Part shown: positions 25,055 through 35,392 of the stretch, one piece after another | How the letters are laid out: each line of letters starts with the position of its first letter | Numbering within the stretch: the stretch's first letter is position 1 | Assembly (NCBI GenBank): GCA_024274695.1 | Contig: JAJSAI010000010.1 | Coordinates: 1-40,653 of the forward strand | DNA from: an archaeon | Lineage (GTDB): Archaea; B1Sed10-29; JAJSAI01 | Direction: 5' to 3' | DNA length: 40,653 nucleotides | The notes under the pieces: generated by a model | Databases searched by the model: none | Told to the model about the DNA's origin: nothing | What the model saw: the letters and a program-made list of their open reading frames with translations, nothing else | Position numbers and translations under genes: made by a program

Positions 25055-27511
25055 ATGAGACGAGTGCTGTTCGCGCTGGCCATCCTGCTGTCAGCATGTC
25101 TTTCATGGCCTCAGGGAGAGCTGGTGGGAGGGTACGGGAAGCCTGTCGCGCTCAAGGTTGTCTCGGGCGGTTCAGGAATTGTTTCTCCTGGATGGGTTGA
25201 CTACAGCGCGCTCCTCAGAGGGTACAACACGAGCCTGCAGGGTATAGTGGTCTTGGAGAACAACAGCCTGCCGGTCCGCGCGTGGGAGTACAGGATGGGG
25301 AACAAGAGCCTCGTGTACTGGAACGCTTCTCCCAACACCACCTACTACGTTTACGCTGGAGAAGGCGGCGGCACTGCCGCTAACGGCAGTGTCATAGAGT
25401 ACCGTGACTTCTTTTACCTGATCCACCCGCCGACCCGACCCCAGCTGACGGAGTACCCTTGGTCCAATTACTACCCTTACTGTAACCGGACGAAGGACAC
25501 TTCAGAAAACTGTGTTGTCAGAATCTGCAACTCCACTGACGGGTTCTACTGCTACGGGAGGACCAGGACCAAGACCCCTGACAATGGTACGACCGTACTG
25601 CTGAGCTTTACCGCGGGAAACCTGCAGGGCTGGGTTCAGGACGGGCAGGCGTGCAGGACCGGCTCGCGTTCCTGCTGCTGGGGGTGTAGCACGACCTGCT
25701 GGTGGTACGACTACAGGCCCTACAACGCGACGGTGTACCTTGACGGCGAGCTCCTGGCGGTATTGAACAACCAGAACACAGCGCACTGCGCGGACTGTCA
25801 GACGAGCCCGGAAGAATACCCTGCAGCAGGATACTCCTTTCACGTGACCGCCGGGCCCGGGAGCGTGCTGGAACTCAACGCATCATACCCTCAAGGGCTC
25901 GGACCATCCTGCACCCAGTGCAGCGTGCCAGTATGCCCGCCTAACACTGTTTTCTCGTACACCGCAGAGGTAAGTGTTTCCGAGAGCGTGCTTCCCTTCA
26001 ACCTCTCATTACAGGACTACGAGGTCCTGAACAGGACCCTCGTACGCATCTCCTGCCCTAAGACCGTAAGGGTCGGCGGGAACGCTACAGTCATCCTGCA
26101 GAACCTTGGCACCGAGCCAGCTGAAAACACTGCCTTTTCAGGTCCGGGCGTTACCCTCCTCCTATCGTTCAACCGTACCGCGAACATCACCCTGCTCGTT
26201 TCAGCACAGGACATCAAAACACTCCGCTACGAGGTGTCCGCGTTCAAGGAAGGAGTGACCTGGAAGAAGGAGTGCACCACCCTGTTCTACGACGAGTTCT
26301 CGGAAGCGGCGGCTAACCTTACCTTCAACGGGACCGCCGCGAGCGCAAGGTACTGGAGGCGGACGAGGTACTACTTTAACCATTCTCCCGAGGACAGTGT
26401 CAGCCTGTTCTGCGCTAACGCCTCGCTCAACACGTCCTGTTACCAGGGAGAGTGCATTACCGTGCAGGAGTGTTCCGAGAGCCTGAACGCTTCAAGCAGG
26501 CTCGCGAGGGTCGAGCAGCTGCCTGGGACCGTCGCTTCCTTTAACAACGGGAGCGTGGCGTACGCGAGGGTGTTCGTGCTTCCCAACCCCTTGAACGAGA
26601 GCGTTACGGCAGTCTTTTTCTCAGGGAACCTTTCCTGGAACCAGACTATCCCCGCAGAAGGCCTGGAGTACCAGGAAAACCTTTCAGGAGAATTCCTCTC
26701 ATGGGAAGGGCCCTTGAACGAGACCGCGGCAGAATGCGCTGAGCCAGGGAAACCTGTGAGGGCCAGGGCAGGCTTCCTGCTGAGGAACACCGCGCCCTTC
26801 AACGTCACCGCGTCCTTCTATTACGCCGGGGCTAACGCCACGTTCTCGCTGCAGGCCAACTCCACTGAGACCGTCACGATGGAGTACCTGGTGCCGGAAG
26901 ACAAGGCCTCCGACCTTGAAGGATACTCTGCCTGCCCAAGGCCAGAGGAAGAACCTCGCGCCTCCTCAGGCGGGGCCTCTGGAGGCGGTGCGGCTGTAGC
27001 TGTCTTCCCAGCGCCTGCTAAAACACTCCCTCTTCCAGCAGCTCCAGCGCCGGAGAAGAACAACAGCACCAGTCCAGAGAACACCAGCAGGAAGGCAGAG
27101 TCTTCATCAGAACCTGCTCTCCTGAACGAAAGCGTTCCTAAGACCCTTCAATTACAGGAGCTTCCTTCAGCGACCTTCACGGCTTCAGGAACAAGCGTTG
27201 TTGCTGTGGGAGACTTTGACGAGTGCCTTGTCAGCGTCCTAGGCAAGCGCTTTAAAATGCGTCCTGGGGACAGGGTAGAATGCGGCGGGAACGGCACTGC
27301 TGTGCTCTCGTACGAGTGCGTCAAGGGCAACGCGACCGTTTCAGGGGAAAGCGTTCTAGCACTCGTCCCCTTGCTCCCGCAGGAGAACAGGAGTGGGACG
27401 AGGGTTACCGGGGCATGGTACGCTGGCATTGGAACGCTTCCAGCGGTCCTGCTGCCTCCTGCCGCGGCAGGGCTCTCAGCAGTCCTGATATTGTTAAAAA
27501 GGCTGAAGTAG
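25055..27511 (+). CDS. large secreted, Cys-rich, N-glycosylation-sequon-rich surface protein with C-terminal TM
   Basis: Signal-like MRRVLFALAILLSACLSWPQG; many NxS/T sequons; Cys-dense segment CRTGSRSCCWGCSTTCWW; C-terminal TM GTLPAVLLPPAAAGLSAVLILLKRLK. Confidence 0.75.
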   Translation: MRRVLFALAILLSACLSWPQGELVGGYGKPVALKVVSGGSGIVSPGWVDYSALLRGYNTSLQGIVVLENNSLPVRAWEYRMGNKSLVYWNASPNTTYYVYAGEGGGTAANGSVIEYRDFFYLIHPPTRPQLTEYPWSNYYPYCNRTKDTSENCVVRICNSTDGFYCYGRTRTKTPDNGTTVLLSFTAGNLQGWVQDGQACRTGSRSCCWGCSTTCWWYDYRPYNATVYLDGELLAVLNNQNTAHCADCQTSPEEYPAAGYSFHVTAGPGSVLELNASYPQGLGPSCTQCSVPVCPPNTVFSYTAEVSVSESVLPFNLSLQDYEVLNRTLVRISCPKTVRVGGNATVILQNLGTEPAENTAFSGPGVTLLLSFNRTANITLLVSAQDIKTLRYEVSAFKEGVTWKKECTTLFYDEFSEAAANLTFNGTAASARYWRRTRYYFNHSPEDSVSLFCANASLNTSCYQGECITVQECSESLNASSRLARVEQLPGTVASFNNGSVAYARVFVLPNPLNESVTAVFFSGNLSWNQTIPAEGLEYQENLSGEFLSWEGPLNETAAECAEPGKPVRARAGFLLRNTAPFNVTASFYYAGANATFSLQANSTETVTMEYLVPEDKASDLEGYSACPRPEEEPRASSGGASGGGAAVAVFPAPAKTLPLPAAPAPEKNNSTSPENTSRKAESSSEPALLNESVPKTLQLQELPSATFTASGTSVVAVGDFDECLVSVLGKRFKMRPGDRVECGGNGTAVLSYECVKGNATVSGESVLALVPLLPQENRSGTRVTGAWYAGIGTLPAVLLPPAAAGLSAVLILLKRLK

Positions 27512-27524
27512 TATACTAAGAACC

Positions 27525-30284
27525 ATGTACACTCGCATGATCCCAGCACTACTGCTGCTGGTTACGGCCTCCCTGGCGGGCGTTTCCTTTTACTCTACCG
27601 GAAACGATAACCTGACAGACGCCGGATCCCCTGAAGACTACTACTTTACCCTGTCAAACGACTACGGGACGAACGTGACCTGGTTCAACATAACCCTGCC
27701 CACAGGGTTCGTGGTGGACGAGGGAAAGTCAGACCCAGCGGACCAGAAGAACGGCAGCACCTACTCCTACAATGTCTCGCTCCAGCCAGGAGATTCTGTT
27801 ACCAAGAAAATAAGAGCCCAGGCTCCTTCACCCTCTAATGACTCGTACTACCAGATAATCGCGGCCTGCGACCAGGAGACAGTTTCCCTCGGGGTCAGCG
27901 TGCTCGCTCCCCTGCTCAGGGTGACCTGGTACTCTGCTCCCGGGAGAGTGCTCGCTAACCAGGTTTTCAGCGTGAACTTCACGGTAGAGAACGTCAGGGA
28001 CTCCTCGCACTCGGGAGCGCTTTACTCGGTAGGCAGCCTGACCTCCCCGAACACTGACTACCAGGTCATCTCAGGCGCTGACATTCCCCTGCTCGCTTCA
28101 GGCGGAGAACAGAACGCGAGCATTGTCATGCAGGCCCCTGACCATGCGCTGACACAGAATCTTACTCATACTGTCTACTCCAGGATCGCGCCCTTCACTT
28201 ACAGGGACGAGTTCAGCACGCTGATAAAAACAGTGTACCCGAGGGTTAACATTAGCGTGTACAACGACTCCTCCTACTCCGTCCCAGCCCAAGAGTTCCT
28301 CCCGAACCAGACGGTGTACATAAGGGTGACCGTTGAAGACCCTGATGACGGGACCCTGATCCCAGGGAACCTGAGCATAAGAATTTTTGACAACGATTCC
28401 GCGACAGTACTGTCCCTGGAGAACTTCACCCAAGAGCAGAGGATAGCGTACACCCTGAACTCCACGGCCGTGAGCGGCAACTGGACGGTCACCGCGGAAG
28501 AGCTTACGAGCAGGGCCTCCGCCCGCGCGCAGTTCAAGGTAAGGGCGGTCCTTTCAGGCCTGAGCATAAGAACGTGCAGGAGCAGCCCGTGCAACCAGGA
28601 CACGAGCCACTTTGCTCCAGCCGACACGCTTTACGCCGTGATAACACCAGTGGACCAAGCAGGCAGGCCTGTGACCGAGGACTATAACACGAGCGTGACC
28701 GTGACCGTGGACTGGAACAACAGCCTCGCGGGCCAGGACCAGGGAACAGGAGAACTCTCAGTACCCCTCCCGGACGACTACTGCACTCTCACGGTCAACG
28801 CGAGCGCCTGGAACCAGCAGAGTAACGTGAGCGGGGCGAAGCACGTTGACATTCCTCTGTTCTACTCTATCACGCTATCACCGTCACAGCCGTACAACTA
28901 CGGGCAGGCCGTGACCGTGAACACGAGCTTCACGGACGCTGGCGGCAGCCCAGACTCTCCCGACTTTTTCCTCGCGAGAGTGTCAGACGATTCAGGAGAG
29001 TACACTAACAGCACGAGCCCCAACTTCTGGTTCACGGTCTCGGGAACGGTGGACCGGAACGAGGCCCAGGCTCTTGAAGTGTACTACTCAAAATCCCACT
29101 ACAACGCTTCTTTCTCCACGAGCCTGAGCGTCACGAACCAGCTGCAGGTCCGCGAGAACTTGCTCTCAGAATACCACACGGGAGAAACAGCGAACTTCTC
29201 GTTCGAAATCGCTCACGCTAACGGACAGCCCGCGACCGCGAACGTTACCGTTCTGCTCGTGCAGCCTAACTCTTCTGCCAGGATCCTGTGGCAGGGCACT
29301 GCCCACGAGCAACTGCTGCAAGAGTACTTCGGGCAGGACACGCAGACGGGAACGTGGAAGGTGGTTTACAACGTGTCAGATGCTCACGGTAACAACGCGA
29401 GCCTGGAGAAGACGTTCCAGTTCTTGGTGGGCGTCACCGCGGTCATGAGCGCTCCTGGCAAGGTGATGGAAGGCTCTTGGTTCACCGTGAGCGTACAGGC
29501 TAACAACAGCCTGCCCTACCCTGTCAACGTTTCCGCGACACTGAACAACGCGGACAAGCAGACGTCACTCATAACATCCAACGGCTCGCACACGTTCTCC
29601 TGGACCACTGTTCTGAGCTCGTCAGGCGTCCTGACGGTCAGGCTGGAGTGGAACGGCGGGCACCTCCTGCTGTCCAAGAGCATTACAGTGAGACCGTCAG
29701 GAGGAAGCTCTGGGTACGTGTGGTACTGGACTCAGGAACCTAAAGAGGAAGAGGAAGCGCAGGCCAAAGAGGCTGCCGGAGAAGAGGAGGAGCCGGAACC
29801 AGCTCCAGAGATAACAATGAGACTATACACTCCGGAGGAAGGGGGGAGGTACTACAATCCGGTTACCGTGGGAGTCGTCTCCAACGCTGAAGAATGCGTG
29901 CTGCAAGAGTACAACAGGACCCTGTCAGGAGGCGCTTTCGGGAACTACTACACCCGGCTGAACTTCACCCCTGGAATAAACAGGATCCGCGTCTCATGCT
30001 ACAAGGGCAACCTCAGCGTGACGGCAGAGAGAACTTTCTTCGTGCTCTCAAGGCCCGGGGAACAGGAGCCTGCTGTCCAGAACACTGCAGAGGATAACGG
30101 GACACTGTCCGGAGGCACGAGGGTTACTGGGCACGCGCTGTTAGGAGGCAGTACAGCGCTCGGCCTTGCCGCGGCCGCGGGGTTCTTCGCTCTCGCGGTG
30201 GGCCTCAGGGTGATAGGCCCGAGGGTCAGGAGAAGGTATCCGATAGAAGGGCCTGCCGGGTGGAAGAGGTTCTTCAGGCCCTGA
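27525..30284 (+). CDS. large secreted beta-sandwich-type surface protein with C-terminal TM
   Basis: MYTRMIPALLLLVTASLAG signal; Ig/CARDB-like repeats, sequon-rich; ALLGGSTALGLAAAAGFFALAVGLRVIGPRVRRR. Confidence 0.75.
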   Translation: MYTRMIPALLLLVTASLAGVSFYSTGNDNLTDAGSPEDYYFTLSNDYGTNVTWFNITLPTGFVVDEGKSDPADQKNGSTYSYNVSLQPGDSVTKKIRAQAPSPSNDSYYQIIAACDQETVSLGVSVLAPLLRVTWYSAPGRVLANQVFSVNFTVENVRDSSHSGALYSVGSLTSPNTDYQVISGADIPLLASGGEQNASIVMQAPDHALTQNLTHTVYSRIAPFTYRDEFSTLIKTVYPRVNISVYNDSSYSVPAQEFLPNQTVYIRVTVEDPDDGTLIPGNLSIRIFDNDSATVLSLENFTQEQRIAYTLNSTAVSGNWTVTAEELTSRASARAQFKVRAVLSGLSIRTCRSSPCNQDTSHFAPADTLYAVITPVDQAGRPVTEDYNTSVTVTVDWNNSLAGQDQGTGELSVPLPDDYCTLTVNASAWNQQSNVSGAKHVDIPLFYSITLSPSQPYNYGQAVTVNTSFTDAGGSPDSPDFFLARVSDDSGEYTNSTSPNFWFTVSGTVDRNEAQALEVYYSKSHYNASFSTSLSVTNQLQVRENLLSEYHTGETANFSFEIAHANGQPATANVTVLLVQPNSSARILWQGTAHEQLLQEYFGQDTQTGTWKVVYNVSDAHGNNASLEKTFQFLVGVTAVMSAPGKVMEGSWFTVSVQANNSLPYPVNVSATLNNADKQTSLITSNGSHTFSWTTVLSSSGVLTVRLEWNGGHLLLSKSITVRPSGGSSGYVWYWTQEPKEEEEAQAKEAAGEEEEPEPAPEITMRLYTPEEGGRYYNPVTVGVVSNAEECVLQEYNRTLSGGAFGNYYTRLNFTPGINRIRVSCYKGNLSVTAERTFFVLSRPGEQEPAVQNTAEDNGTLSGGTRVTGHALLGGSTALGLAAAAGFFALAVGLRVIGPRVRRRYPIEGPAGWKRFFRP

Positions 30285-30924
30285 ACCCCTGCTCTCCTAC
30301 TAGCGGGACGAACACCACCGGGAACCCGAGATCTTCCTCAGTAAGTCTTCCTCCCTTCTTTGAAACCCTCACCATTCTCTGGGAGTGCCTCGGGCCCACT
30401 GGTATGACCATGATCCCTCCCTCGGAGAGCTGTTCTCCCAGCGCCCTCGGGACCTCCGGGGCCGCGGCGGTCACTATTATCCTGTCAAAGGGCGCGTGTT
30501 CAGGCAGTCCCAGGCTACCGTCCCCCACGACAACCCTAACGTTACGGTAGCCGGTTCTCTCAAGATTCCTTCTAGCGTACTCCGCGAGCTCGGGAATCCT
30601 TTCCACGGTGTAAACGATCCCGTCAGGATCAAGCTCTGCGAGCAGGGCGGCCTGGTACCCTGACCCCGCACCCACCTCCAGTATCTTCTGACCGTTCTCC
30701 ACCTGCAGCGCTTCAGTCATGAACGCCACCACGGACGGCTGGGAGATGGTCTGCCCCGAGAACAAGGGAAGCGCGTCGTCAAAGTAGGCGTACGGCCTGT
30801 GCTCGGGGAGCACGAACTCTTCCCTGGGAACCTTCAGGAAGGCCCTCCTGACCCTCTCGGTTTTTATCATCCCGGTCCTGCAGAGGAGGTCAACGAGAGC
30901 CTTTCTCTCTTCTTCCCCGCTCAT
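30274..30924 (-). CDS. pcm: protein-L-isoaspartate O-methyltransferase
   Basis: VPREEFVLPEHRPYAYFDDALPLFSGQTISQPSVVAFMTEALQVENGQKILEVGAGSGYQAALLAEL. Confidence 0.96.
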   Translation of the reverse strand: MSGEEERKALVDLLCRTGMIKTERVRRAFLKVPREEFVLPEHRPYAYFDDALPLFSGQTISQPSVVAFMTEALQVENGQKILEVGAGSGYQAALLAELDPDGIVYTVERIPELAEYARRNLERTGYRNVRVVVGDGSLGLPEHAPFDRIIVTAAAPEVPRALGEQLSEGGIMVIPVGPRHSQRMVRVSKKGGRLTEEDLGFPVVFVPLVGEQGFRA

Positions 30925-30985
30925 GAAAGAACATTAGGAAAAAGTGTTATATATGACCGGCTTCCTTTCTCCCTCAGGTGGTCTG

Positions 30986-32449
30986 ATGATCAGAAGAGTT
31001 CTCTTGATCGCGCTGGTCATGCTGTCCCTGGCAGCAGGGTTTCCTGAAGTGGACCTGAAGCTCAGGAACGTTCAGTTCCTGCCCAGCCCCGTGAGCCCTG
31101 GGAGCGAGGTGACCCTGCAGGCCACGCTCGTGCACGAGGGAACCCTGTCCTACAAGAACGTTGTCCTAGAACCAGTGTACGTCAGCCCGCTCCAGCCGGT
31201 GACAGAAAAGGTGGTCATACCGAGAATGGACCCCGGTCAGAGGTTTCCTGTGACGATAAAGTTCAGGGTAGCTGACGGCACGCCCTCTTCAGTGTACCCT
31301 CTTGACATAAAAGTTTCTGACACTAACATAGAGTACGGGGACTACGCCGAGAAGACGATTACCGTGAGCGTCCCGGTTTCCTCAACCCCCCTGCTCTCGC
31401 TGTCAGGAGCAGAACAGCATAACGTGAGGCCAGGTTCAGAGTTCGTCCTCGCGTTCAACGTGTCCAACAAGGGAGGTCTGCACACGGGGAAGATGACTGT
31501 CTCGCTGTCATTCCAGGCTGATCCCGGGTTCATGTTCTACACGAGCAACCCCCTGCTGGACGAGGGAGTGCCCGCAGGCTCCTGGAAGAAGATAGAGTTC
31601 AGGGGAAGGCTTTCCCCGAACGCCGTCCCAGGAGCCTACGAGGGCGTGCTGAAGATCTCGTGCTCCGGAGGAGAGTTCTCGTTCCCGGTGTACGTGCTGG
31701 TGGAAGGGCACAAGCAGTTGGAAATAATGAACGTCTCCTCTGGGCTGACCGTGGGGTCAGAGGGCAGCGTTTGCTTCTCGTTCCGCAACCCTCTGGGCAT
31801 AAGAATAACCGGCGTGCGGGTCAGGATATCGTCCGACGCGTTGCCCCTCTCAATGCAGGACCCAGAAGTCTACTATGACTCCCTGAGCCCAGGAGAAGAA
31901 AAGCGCGCGTGCTACCGCGCGTTTGTTGACAGGAGCGTTCCTCCAGGCTCCTACCCCGTGACAGTGTCCCTGTCATCAGACCAGGTCAGCAAGACAGCGT
32001 CCGTTGACGTTCTCGTGAAGGGAGTTCCCAGGCTCTCCCTGTCAAGCGTTTCCTACGACGTGGACAGGATCGTTCAAGGAGCTCCCCTGCTCCTCTCGGT
32101 ACAGCTTGAGAACACTGGAACAGGAGACGCGAGGAACGTCAGGATCACGATATCAGGCCCCCAGGGCCAGTCAGAGCAGAGGATCGGGACAATAGAGCCT
32201 GACGACACAGGGACAGGGGTTTTCGACGCGAGGTTCCCTGACACGGGCAAGGAATGGGTCACGGTGACCGCCTACTACGAGGACGATTACGGGACACAGT
32301 ACCAGCAGTCCTTCAAAGCCCAGGTTCTGGTGAACCCGAGGCCTGCTGACTACACTCCCTTCATCGCGGCCGCGTCGGCCGCAGCCGTTTTCCTCGCGTA
32401 CCTCGGAAGAAAGCGCAAGAGAAAGAAGTGGCTTAGGAAGGTCTTCTGA
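30986..32449 (+). CDS. secreted CARDB/NEW3-like domain protein, membrane-anchored; ABC-exporter associated
   Basis: Signal MIRRVLLIALVMLSLAAG; repeated NTGTGDARNVRITISG-type beta domains; C-terminal TM then KRKRKKWLRK; its stop overlaps the next ATG. Confidence 0.75.
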   Translation: MIRRVLLIALVMLSLAAGFPEVDLKLRNVQFLPSPVSPGSEVTLQATLVHEGTLSYKNVVLEPVYVSPLQPVTEKVVIPRMDPGQRFPVTIKFRVADGTPSSVYPLDIKVSDTNIEYGDYAEKTITVSVPVSSTPLLSLSGAEQHNVRPGSEFVLAFNVSNKGGLHTGKMTVSLSFQADPGFMFYTSNPLLDEGVPAGSWKKIEFRGRLSPNAVPGAYEGVLKISCSGGEFSFPVYVLVEGHKQLEIMNVSSGLTVGSEGSVCFSFRNPLGIRITGVRVRISSDALPLSMQDPEVYYDSLSPGEEKRACYRAFVDRSVPPGSYPVTVSLSSDQVSKTASVDVLVKGVPRLSLSSVSYDVDRIVQGAPLLLSVQLENTGTGDARNVRITISGPQGQSEQRIGTIEPDDTGTGVFDARFPDTGKEWVTVTAYYEDDYGTQYQQSFKAQVLVNPRPADYTPFIAAASAAAVFLAYLGRKRKRKKWLRKVF

Positions 32450-33576
32450 TGCTGCTGTTCGCGGTGAAGAGCCTTTCAAGGAACAAGACCAGGACAGGAC
32501 TGACCGTGCTCGGGCTCGCGGTAGCCGTGATGGGAGTTGTGTCCCTGCTGTCAATATCAGAGGGCCTCAGGGAAAGCGTTATCTCTTCCCTCGAGAAGGT
32601 GCAGCTTGTTCTGGTAACCTCAGAGGACGCGATGGGACCGAGCGTTTCCGTACTGGACGAGAGCCTGATGAGCGACGTGCAGAGGGTAGAGGGAGCCAGG
32701 ACGGTGGCCGAGGCAGTCATATACCCTGTGGTGGTAGGAGAAGAGAGGGCTGTCACGACACCTGTTTTCGCTATGGGAATAGACCCCGGGCAGGACAAGA
32801 GCATGAAAAACCCGGTCATCTCCGGGGGGCTGGTCGCTGGAAGCATGTTCTCCGGCACGTCAGGGCACAAGGTCCTGCTCTCCAAAAAGATTGCGGACAA
32901 GTACAAGAAGAAGGTCGGGGACACGATCACCATTAACGGCGTTAAGTACAAGGTCACCGGGATAACGGACCCGAAGATATCCATACTGAACAGTATGGTG
33001 TTCGTTCCCCTGGACACTGCCAAGCAGTACTCCGGCAAGGGACAGGACAAGGTCTCCGTCTTTTTCGTGGAACCAGAGGATCCTGAGCAGGCTAGCGCGC
33101 TGGCCAGGAGAATAGAACTATCAGTCTCAGGGGTCTCCGCCAACACCGTCTCCGAGATGGCCGGGACTGCCGAGTCCCTGCTGGCTGAAATAGACGCGTT
33201 CTTCGTGCTCATATCCTCCTTTTCCATCGTGGTCGGGGCCCTGATAGTAATGAACACCCTGTACATGAACGTTCTCGACCGGACCGCTGAAATAGGCGTG
33301 CTCAGGGCAATGGGCTGGACCAAGGATGACGTGATGAAGGAGGTGATGCTGGAGTCCTTCGTCCTGGGAATAATGATTTCAGGAGCGGGGATTGCCTTGA
33401 GCCACGTTCTCAAGTACGCGGTTCTTGACAACCTGCTCACGTTCCCGACAACGATAACCCCCTGGCTCATGCTGGCAGGATTCCTGCTGGCGGTCACAGT
33501 GTCCCTGCTCGGAGGAGTATACCCCGCGATGAAAGCGGCTGGAGTGGATCCTGTGACAGCAATAAGAACGGAGTGA
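32449..33576 (+). CDS. FtsX/MacB-like ABC transporter permease
   Basis: MLLFAVKSLSRNKTRTGLTVLGLAVAVMGVVSLLSIS...VLRAMGWTKDDVMKEVMLESFVLG. Confidence 0.9.
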   Translation: MLLFAVKSLSRNKTRTGLTVLGLAVAVMGVVSLLSISEGLRESVISSLEKVQLVLVTSEDAMGPSVSVLDESLMSDVQRVEGARTVAEAVIYPVVVGEERAVTTPVFAMGIDPGQDKSMKNPVISGGLVAGSMFSGTSGHKVLLSKKIADKYKKKVGDTITINGVKYKVTGITDPKISILNSMVFVPLDTAKQYSGKGQDKVSVFFVEPEDPEQASALARRIELSVSGVSANTVSEMAGTAESLLAEIDAFFVLISSFSIVVGALIVMNTLYMNVLDRTAEIGVLRAMGWTKDDVMKEVMLESFVLGIMISGAGIALSHVLKYAVLDNLLTFPTTITPWLMLAGFLLAVTVSLLGGVYPAMKAAGVDPVTAIRTE

Positions 33577-33582
33577 TGGAGC

Positions 33583-34260
33583 TTGATCGTGCTGGACAAG
33601 GTGACCAAGGTCTACAAGGTCGGGGAGACAGAGGTGCACGCGCTGAAAGGCGTTTCCCTGAAGGTCAGGCCAGGGGACTTCGTTTTCATCGTAGGGCCGA
33701 GCGGTTCGGGAAAGACGACACTCCTGGAAATAATGGGGGGTCTCATGACTCCCACGAGCGGCAGGGTGCTCATAGACGGGAAGGACATAAGCAAGTTCAA
33801 CGACTGGCAGCTCAGCCTCTTCAGGAGGAACAGGATCGGATTCGTCTTCCAGAACTTTAACCTGATACCCTCGCTCACGGCCCTGGAGAACGTTCTCGTG
33901 CCGATGATCCCTGAAGGCATTACCAAGAGCCTGGAAAAAAGGGCCCGGGAACTGCTGAAAGAAATGGGGCTCGGGCACCGGCTTCACCACACTCCAGGCC
34001 AGCTGAGTGGGGGAGAAAAGCAGAGGGTTGCGATAGCCAGGGCCCTGATAAACGAGCCCCTGATAGTACTGGCTGACGAGCCGACAGGCGAGCTTGACAC
34101 GGCCACGGGAGCAATGATAATGGACTACATGAGAAAACTTAACAAGGAAAACAACCTCTCATTCGTGATAGTAACCCATGACGTGGAGTACATAAGAAAG
34201 AGTGACAAGTTGTACCGGATAAAGGACGGCCTATTACACCATGTGAGGAGAGTGGGATAG
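33583..34260 (+). CDS. LolD/MacB-like ABC transporter ATPase
   Basis: GPSGSGKTTLLEIMGG, LSGGEKQRVAIARALINEPLIVLADEPTGELD. Confidence 0.96.
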   Translation: MIVLDKVTKVYKVGETEVHALKGVSLKVRPGDFVFIVGPSGSGKTTLLEIMGGLMTPTSGRVLIDGKDISKFNDWQLSLFRRNRIGFVFQNFNLIPSLTALENVLVPMIPEGITKSLEKRARELLKEMGLGHRLHHTPGQLSGGEKQRVAIARALINEPLIVLADEPTGELDTATGAMIMDYMRKLNKENNLSFVIVTHDVEYIRKSDKLYRIKDGLLHHVRRVG

Positions 34261-34261
34261 C

Positions 34262-35392
34262 GTGCTCTTGTTCTCGCTCAGGAACCTGGCCAGGAGCAGG
34301 ACCCGGACCCTCATAATGGTGATAGGAATAGGAATTGCTGTAGCAGGATTCATAGGGCTCGTCTCGTTCTCCCACTCCATAAAAACAACGTTCCACGAGT
34401 CGCTTGACGTGATAAGCGGTATAATGGTAATGCAAAAAGGAGCCGTGGACACTCCCTTCTCCTTTGTTGACGAGGATGACTCGGCGAAGATCGCGAAAGT
34501 GTACGGGGTTAAAACAGTCATCCCCCAGATAACAGGAGTCGCCAGGGAGATTGACGGGAAGAAAATAAGCGGGATCTCGTTCACCGGAATGTACTCTTTC
34601 CTGGGAGAAGACCCTGCCAAGGCAGAGGAGGAAAACCTTCTCAGGCAGTACCTGTCAGAAGGGAGGTACCTGCAAGAAGGAGACGAGAACGCGGCTGTCA
34701 TAGGCAGGAAGATAGCAGAAGACTATAACAAGAGGATAGGCTCCACAATAACCGTGAACGGCTACCGTTTCAGGGTCGTCGGAATATACTCTTCCGGGAT
34801 TGACTTCATGGACAGCATGATAGTCATACCCATAGAAAAGGCTCGGAAGATGGCAGGCCTGCCCAAGGGAACCGTGAACGATTTTTACGTGGAAGTGGAC
34901 GACCCGAAGAAAGCGGGGGCCATAGCAGGGATAATAGAAGACCTGTTCCCGGAGTACCAGGCCAGCACCTCTCAGGACTACGCAGAAGAGATGGGAGGAG
35001 TGCTCTCGTCAATAGACATGTTCTTCCTCGCGGTCGCGGGCATAGCCCTTGCAATAGGAGGGATAGGCGTCCTGAACACCATGATGATGTCAGTGGCCGA
35101 GAGGAAAAAAGAGTTCGGGGTCCTGAGGGCAGTGGGCTGGACCGACGATGACGTCATGAAAATGATCATACAAGAGTCCTTCTTCCTGGGCCTGTTAGGA
35201 GGAGCGGCGGGCATGCTCCTAGGGTATCTTGCGCTGGCAGGAGCCGCGGGAGTAATGCCATTCAAGATCGTTGCCGAGCCGACCATTTTCGCTGAAGGGC
35301 TCCTGCTCTCTGTGGTCCTTGGGGTTGCAGGAGGATTGTATCCCGCGTGGAGGGCGAGCAGGCTGGAGCCCACGATAGCAATGAGGGACTAG
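34262..35392 (+). CDS. FtsX/MacB-like ABC transporter permease (paralogue)
   Basis: MLLFSLRNLARSRTRTLIMVIGIGIAVAGFIGLVSFS...VLRAVGWTDDDVMKMIIQESFFLG. Confidence 0.9.
   Translation: MLLFSLRNLARSRTRTLIMVIGIGIAVAGFIGLVSFSHSIKTTFHESLDVISGIMVMQKGAVDTPFSFVDEDDSAKIAKVYGVKTVIPQITGVAREIDGKKISGISFTGMYSFLGEDPAKAEEENLLRQYLSEGRYLQEGDENAAVIGRKIAEDYNKRIGSTITVNGYRFRVVGIYSSGIDFMDSMIVIPIEKARKMAGLPKGTVNDFYVEVDDPKKAGAIAGIIEDLFPEYQASTSQDYAEEMGGVLSSIDMFFLAVAGIALAIGGIGVLNTMMMSVAERKKEFGVLRAVGWTDDDVMKMIIQESFFLGLLGGAAGMLLGYLALAGAAGVMPFKIVAEPTIFAEGLLLSVVLGVAGGLYPAWRASRLEPTIAMRD

Noticed and set aside
32433-33608. 391-aa minus-strand ORF
   Set aside because: Antisense shadow of the FtsX/MacB-like permease at 32449-33576.
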